Positions 1 to 5,069 of a stretch of 5,069 nucleotides of DNA are shown piece after piece. The notes under the pieces were generated by a model, which was given only the letters and a program-made list of their open reading frames with translations, was not told the origin of the DNA and did not search any database. The translations under genes and the position numbers were made by a program. Origin of the DNA: Chloroflexota bacterium (GTDB taxonomy: Bacteria > Chloroflexota > UBA6077 > JACCZL01). Each line of letters starts with the position of its first letter. Within the stretch, counting starts at the first letter, position 1. The stretch is from the NCBI GenBank assembly GCA_020845495.1, contig JADLFM010000064.1, positions 1 through 5,069 on the forward strand, given 5' to 3'.

Positions 1-1997
1 ACGCGCACCGCGCGACGCTGGTCGACTTCGCCCAGGCCTTCGGTGGCATGGGCCTATTGCCGCCCAACGATGCCCTTGCCGCCGACCTGGCCGATGGTTG
101 GCTGGAGGCCGAGCCCTCGGCCGAGGCTCGGCTCGATGCTCGCGTCGAGCTCGACCTGGCCCCGCTTGCGCCGCACCTGGCGTCGGTGATCAACGGCTGG
201 GTCACGAGCGCCATGGAGGCACACGCGTCGACCGATCCCGAACTGGTTCGGTTGACGAACGCGCCGCTGCTGCTCGCTGAGCTCGCTCGACGACGACCTG
301 CCCCGGTTGATCTGGCGCAGCCTTTCTCGGCGAGTGACGTCCGCCTCAGTTGGCTGGAGGTCACCATTCTGACGGCCGGCCTGCGATCGATGCTCGGGGC
401 CGCGCAAACCTCCGGGGTGGCATGGGGGGCCCGCCCGATCGTGCTGGCCGCATATCGGGGCAACGCGCCGCTGGCACCAGTGCCGCGCGCCGAGCCAAGC
501 GGCTGCGACCTGCTCAAGCAGATGATCGACTCCCGAGTCCCGCTCGTCTCGACCTACATCGGCAGCTACGTTGGCGCCCAGGTCAAGGGCTTCATCACCG
601 GGTTCGTGAACGCGCTCTTCGGCGCGGCTACCAATTTCGCGCGCGCAGTCGGGCAGGCCTTCAAGGTGCTCAGCCTCATCGCCAAAGTCCAGGCCCTGAT
701 CATGATCTACTCCGAATCGAGCGTGGAGGTCACACTGGACCCATCGGCCTATCACAGGCCGGACGGCAGTCGCCAGAGCCTAGGTGCCACGGTCGAGGTC
801 GGCGTCCCCGATGCTGCCTGGGCTGCCGCTAAGCAGGCCCGCGAGGCGTCCCCGTTCGCGACCGCCATGCGAGCCTGCGCCCGTTTCCTGAAGCTACCGG
901 TTTGGCAGGACCTGGTCGACGTGGGCAAGGCACTCGCGGATTGGAAGGTTGAGTGGGAGCTCACGCGGGGCAGCCAGCATGTCGAGATCCCGGCACGTGA
1001 CCAGTTCTCTTCCGGACGGTTGGAGCGGCCCCTCACGCGCACCAGCGATCACACGGCCCTCGATGCCATCACCTACGACGTGCTGCCCGAACGGCGCGAG
1101 GACCATCCGGGCACCCAGCAGACCGATACGGTCGAGTTCTGCGCGCATGTTCATCCCAAGGAACCTCCAAGCGGCCTCAAGGACCTCCTTTCCGTGGGTG
1201 GCGTCGTCATCGCGGTGGGTACGAAGGGATATTCCGCGCTCGTGGGCGTCATCTCCAACCTGCTCTCCGGCTGGGTCAGGACCGTCGTGGCAAAGAGCGA
1301 CTGCGGGCAGGCGAGCGTGAGCTACCACGTACCGCAGCCCGGGACGTGGAAGGGCACCATCATCGCCGCGACCGAGTCGAGCCAATCCGGTTCCTCGACC
1401 ATCACCGAGGGCACCGCCACCTACACCCGCGACTGGCACACGTCCATCTGGGTGCGAGATGTCATCTACGTCGGTGGCCCAGACGACGCGTACGGATCCG
1501 GATTCGTGTTACTGGACGGTCGCCAATACACCAGCGGCAACGGGACCGACGGCTACGCCGAGGCCGGCACGAACGTTCCGGGCGGATGTTTGCACGACGT
1601 GGTCGAACAAGCCGAGAGCGGAGGCACGTGGGGCTTTGACGGGCAAGCCGGCGCCAACATCATGCTGTACCCCGACGGGCGCTACACGATCGCCTGGAAC
1701 ACCGCCCAGCCGCCCGAGGACATCGTCCTTTCCGGCCAGACGGTGACCCAGGTCTCCATCCTTGTGCCCAGTCCGCACTGCATCGACATCGGGACGGGCA
1801 CCGAAGACCGCCCGTACTGGCCCAGTCCGCTCACCGGCTCTGCCGCACAGTCGACCGTCGAGGGACGCATCGATCCGAACAATCCGGGCACCGTCCTGAG
1901 CGGCTCGCACACCTTCATCAGCGAGTACGACCTGAGCACCACCACCGTCACCTGGAACATCGTCCACGAGGGGCCGATCCGGTTGCCAGGTCGCTGA
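1..1997 (+). CDS. Hypothetical protein, 5'-truncated by window edge
   Basis: I do not recognise this protein and assign no function. The frame is open to the left edge (first full codon at base 3), and the residues before the first ATG at 48 (AHRATLVDFAQAFGG) read like ordinary protein, so the true start probably lies outside the window; any signal peptide would be unseen. Counting from the Met at 48 (649 residues to the TGA at 1995-1997), the N-terminal ~160 residues are Ala/Leu-rich and probably helical. Residues ~163-222 are hydrophobic with regularly spaced Gly, and ~378-415 is a second Gly/Val/Leu-rich segment; these could be membrane-associated or amphipathic helices. From ~420 to the end the sequence is rich in Thr, Ser, Gly and aromatics, with alternating patterns such as LYPDGRYTIAW (540-550) and TTTVTWNI (631-638), suggesting a beta-sandwich and perhaps an extracytoplasmic location. 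Codon use seems slightly less GC-biased than in the neighbours (it has a TTA at 1509). The coding call is firm; function and location are inference. Confidence 0.8.
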   Translation, partial: AHRATLVDFAQAFGGMGLLPPNDALAADLADGWLEAEPSAEARLDARVELDLAPLAPHLASVINGWVTSAMEAHASTDPELVRLTNAPLLLAELARRRPAPVDLAQPFSASDVRLSWLEVTILTAGLRSMLGAAQTSGVAWGARPIVLAAYRGNAPLAPVPRAEPSGCDLLKQMIDSRVPLVSTYIGSYVGAQVKGFITGFVNALFGAATNFARAVGQAFKVLSLIAKVQALIMIYSESSVEVTLDPSAYHRPDGSRQSLGATVEVGVPDAAWAAAKQAREASPFATAMRACARFLKLPVWQDLVDVGKALADWKVEWELTRGSQHVEIPARDQFSSGRLERPLTRTSDHTALDAITYDVLPERREDHPGTQQTDTVEFCAHVHPKEPPSGLKDLLSVGGVVIAVGTKGYSALVGVISNLLSGWVRTVVAKSDCGQASVSYHVPQPGTWKGTIIAATESSQSGSSTITEGTATYTRDWHTSIWVRDVIYVGGPDDAYGSGFVLLDGRQYTSGNGTDGYAEAGTNVPGGCLHDVVEQAESGGTWGFDGQAGANIMLYPDGRYTIAWNTAQPPEDIVLSGQTVTQVSILVPSPHCIDIGTGTEDRPYWPSPLTGSAAQSTVEGRIDPNNPGTVLSGSHTFISEYDLSTTTVTWNIVHEGPIRLPGR

Positions 1998-2024
1998 GCC
2001 AACGAGCCATTCCGGCGCGTCCGC

Positions 2025-2030
2025 TAGAAT
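2025..2030 (+). promoter_or_regulatory. Putative -10 element for prs (TAGAAT)
   Basis: TAGAAT matches the sigma-70-type -10 consensus at five of six positions and is one of the few AT-rich words in this gap. It lies 40 bases before the prs GTG, so transcription starting 6-8 bases downstream would give a leader of roughly 32-35 nt that includes the GGAG ribosome binding site. No convincing -35 box is seen 16-18 bases upstream. The context GCTAGAATCGG (2023-2033) closely matches the element before secA (GCTATACTCGG), which strengthens both calls. Confidence 0.5.
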
Positions 2031-2058
2031 CGGTGGTGCCTCATCCCGCAGCGCCGCT

Positions 2059-2062
2059 GGAG
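2059..2062 (+). promoter_or_regulatory. Ribosome binding site of prs (GGAG)
   Basis: GGAG sits eight bases before the GTG at 2071, normal Shine-Dalgarno spacing. It decides the start: there is no ATG near the expected N-terminus, and this GTG puts the conserved GNANRPLAERI segment at the position seen in other PRPP synthases. The bases just upstream (CAGCGCCGCTG, 2049-2059) can form only a very short hairpin and are not called as regulatory. Confidence 0.6.
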
Positions 2063-2070
2063 TCCACGCC

Positions 2071-3108
2071 GTGTACGCCGACGAGTTCAGCATCTACACC
2101 GGCAACGCCAACCGCCCCCTGGCCGAGCGCATCTGTCGCTACCTCAAGACCAGCCTGGGCGGCGCGGAGGTCTTCCAGTTCGCCAACCAGAACACGTTCG
2201 TCCGCATCCTGGACAACGTGCGCGAGCAGGACGTCTTCCTGGTTCAGCCCACCAGCCGACCGGTCAACGACTCGATCATGGAGCTGCTGATCATGATCGA
2301 CGCCTTCAAGCGTGCATCGGCGGGGCGCATCACGGCGGTCATCCCGTACTACAGTTACGGGCGCTCCGACAAGAAGGATCAGCCCCGCGTGCCCATCACC
2401 GCGCGCCTGGTGGCCGACATGCTCACCGTCGCCGGCGCCGACCGCGTGCTGACCATGGACCTGCACCAGGGCCAGATCCAGGGCTTCTTCAGCATCCCGG
2501 TCGACGAGCTGACCGCGGTCAACATCCTGGCCGCGCACATCAAGCGCAAGGACATCCCCGACCTGGTCGTCGTAACCGACCTCGGCTTCGCCAAGCGTGC
2601 CCGCGCCTTCGCCGAGATCCTCAACGCGCCGCTGGCGATCGTCGAGAAGCGACGCGTCGGCAACCACGACCAGGCCGACGTGCTGAACGTCATCGGCGAG
2701 GTTCGGGGCCGGCGCTGCGTGATCGTGGACGACGAGATCAACACCGCCGGGACGCTGGTCGAGACCGTCCAGGCCCTCGAGGCGCAGGGCGTGACCGAGA
2801 TCTACTCGTGCGCCAGCCACGGCGTCCTGTCGGCCCCGGCCCTGGAGCGAATCGCGGCCACCAACCTGCGCGAGGTCGTGGTCACCGACACCATCCCGCT
2901 GCCGGACGGCTGCGACGACCCCCGCATCACCGTCCTGTCGGTGGCGCCGCTGATCGGGGAGGCCATTCGCCGCATCCACCGCGGTTCGAGCGTCGGCGCC
3001 CTGTTCGACTCCGAGGTCGAGATGGTCGAGGAGATGACCTTCTGGGACGACTCGCCCGACGTCGATGCCAGCACCGAGCCACTATCCTTTCCGGTGAGCG
3101 CCGGCTGA
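2071..3108 (+). CDS. prs: Ribose-phosphate pyrophosphokinase (PRPP synthase)
   Basis: This cytoplasmic enzyme transfers pyrophosphate from ATP to ribose 5-phosphate, giving PRPP for purine, pyrimidine, NAD, His and Trp synthesis. The 345 residues align along their length with E. coli Prs: GNANRPLAERI near the N-terminus, RASAGRITAVIPYY (81-94), the ATP-side flexible loop YGRSDKKDQPRVPITA (96-111), DLHQGQIQGFF (130-140) with the metal/ATP-site His132, the KRR catalytic loop (193-195), and the ribose-phosphate loop VDDEINTAGT (219-228). Oddities: FSDGE of E. coli is FANQN here (37-41); the flexible loop has RSDKK for RQDRR and is one residue shorter; the PRPP loop reads INTAGT, with Asn224 where the family usually has Asp; and about 30 acidic residues (315-345) extend beyond the usual ~315-residue length. 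The overall class I fold is clear. A lineage variant seems likelier than an inactive paralogue, because the His, KRR and DD residues are kept. The start is GTG with GGAG upstream. It lies 73 bases after the unknown gene and 85 before secA. Confidence 0.95.
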   Translation: MYADEFSIYTGNANRPLAERICRYLKTSLGGAEVFQFANQNTFVRILDNVREQDVFLVQPTSRPVNDSIMELLIMIDAFKRASAGRITAVIPYYSYGRSDKKDQPRVPITARLVADMLTVAGADRVLTMDLHQGQIQGFFSIPVDELTAVNILAAHIKRKDIPDLVVVTDLGFAKRARAFAEILNAPLAIVEKRRVGNHDQADVLNVIGEVRGRRCVIVDDEINTAGTLVETVQALEAQGVTEIYSCASHGVLSAPALERIAATNLREVVVTDTIPLPDGCDDPRITVLSVAPLIGEAIRRIHRGSSVGALFDSEVEMVEEMTFWDDSPDVDASTEPLSFPVSAG

Positions 3109-3140
3109 GTTCTGCCGCACCCACGAAGTCGCGGCGAGCA

Positions 3141-3176
3141 CCCGATCGCGGTAGCGGGCGCCCGGCGCGCATCGGG
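3141..3176. repeat. Imperfect inverted repeat in the prs-secA gap
   Basis: CCCGATCGCG (3141-3150) is complementary to CGCG-C-ATCGGG (3166-3176), giving ten pairs with one bulged C (3170). The 15-base interior contains the perfect palindrome CGGGCGCCCG (3155-3164). As RNA after prs it would form a strong GC hairpin, but no T-tract follows, so a canonical intrinsic terminator is not supported. As DNA it covers the -35 to spacer region of the proposed secA promoter and ends two bases before the TATACT box, which would suit an operator. In so GC-rich a region some self-complementarity is expected by chance, so the role is open. Confidence 0.45.
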
Positions 3177-3177
3177 C

Positions 3178-3183
3178 TATACT
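3178..3183 (+). promoter_or_regulatory. Putative -10 element for secA (TATACT)
   Basis: TATACT matches the sigma-70-type -10 consensus at five of six positions and stands out in the GC-rich gap. Its last base is only ten bases before the secA ATG, so transcription starting 6-8 bases downstream would begin at about 3189-3191, leaving a leader of about 3-5 nt. No Shine-Dalgarno-like purine run precedes the ATG, consistent with near-leaderless translation. There is no recognisable -35 hexamer; the surrounding GCTATACTCGG resembles the element before prs. Confidence 0.5.
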
Positions 3184-3193
3184 CGGCTGCCCG

Positions 3194-5069
<1,876 letters not shown>

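Noticed and set aside
48..50. ATG at 48 as the true start of the first gene
   Set aside because: No ribosome binding site precedes it (GCCTTCGGTGGC) and the frame is open with protein-like sequence to the window edge, so a start outside the window is more likely, though not proven.
54..755. 233-codon - strand frame opposite the unknown gene
   Set aside because: Arg/Gly/Asp/Gln-rich composition typical of a reverse-strand shadow. The + frame is much longer and has protein-like hydrophobic and aromatic patterning.
1983..1988. TTGCCA as the -35 box of the prs promoter
   Set aside because: It lies 36 bases from the proposed -10 and within the last codons of the upstream gene; the spacing is far from the usual 16-18.
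2033..2290. Short + strand frame starting with GTG near the prs promoter, as a possible leader peptide
   Set aside because: Its start overlaps the expected transcription start, it has no ribosome binding site, and most of it overlaps prs in another frame with Ser/Thr/Pro/Arg-rich composition.
2041..2979. 312-codon open frame on the - strand opposite prs
   Set aside because: It overlaps the whole of the recognised PRPP synthase and has the biased composition of a shadow frame.
3141..3183. Rho-independent terminator after prs
   Set aside because: The hairpin is strong but is followed by CTATACTCGG and not a run of T; the AT-rich word is better read as a -10 box.

Overview
This window is a GC-rich piece of bacterial chromosome (roughly two thirds G+C by eye). 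It carries three genes, all on the + strand: the 3' part of a large protein of unknown function, a complete ribose-phosphate pyrophosphokinase gene (prs), and the first 625 codons of secA, which runs off the right edge. I see no RNA gene, mobile element or CRISPR array. There is no gene-free stretch over 300 bases; the two gaps are 73 and 85 bases.

The likely source is a GC-rich member of the Chloroflexota, perhaps an uncultured lineage. This rests on the remembered look of two proteins, not on a search. SecA has the [11 protein letters not shown] form of Walker B and an insert starting FVYDP in NBD1. The PRPP synthase has the SDKKDQPR form of its flexible loop. Actinomycetota or Deinococcus-Thermus are less likely alternatives.

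Layout: 1-1997 is an open frame with no recognisable family; its N-terminus is outside the window and its C-terminal half looks beta-rich. 1998-2070 holds a -10-like TAGAAT and a GGAG ribosome binding site for prs. 2071-3108 is prs, with several substitutions in active-site loops and an acidic C-terminal tail. 3109-3193 holds an imperfect inverted repeat directly followed by a TATACT -10-like box, so close to the secA ATG that the secA mRNA would be nearly leaderless. 3194-5069 is secA, with a charged insert near its N-terminus compared with E. coli.

prs makes PRPP for nucleotide, His and Trp synthesis, and secA drives protein export. They have no direct biochemical link, and each seems to have its own promoter, so this looks like a housekeeping neighbourhood and not a dedicated system. 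I found no convincing undescribed system. The points most worth a second look are the altered PRPP synthase active site, the shared GCTAKAMTCGG promoter element with a near-leaderless secA, and the unknown first protein.
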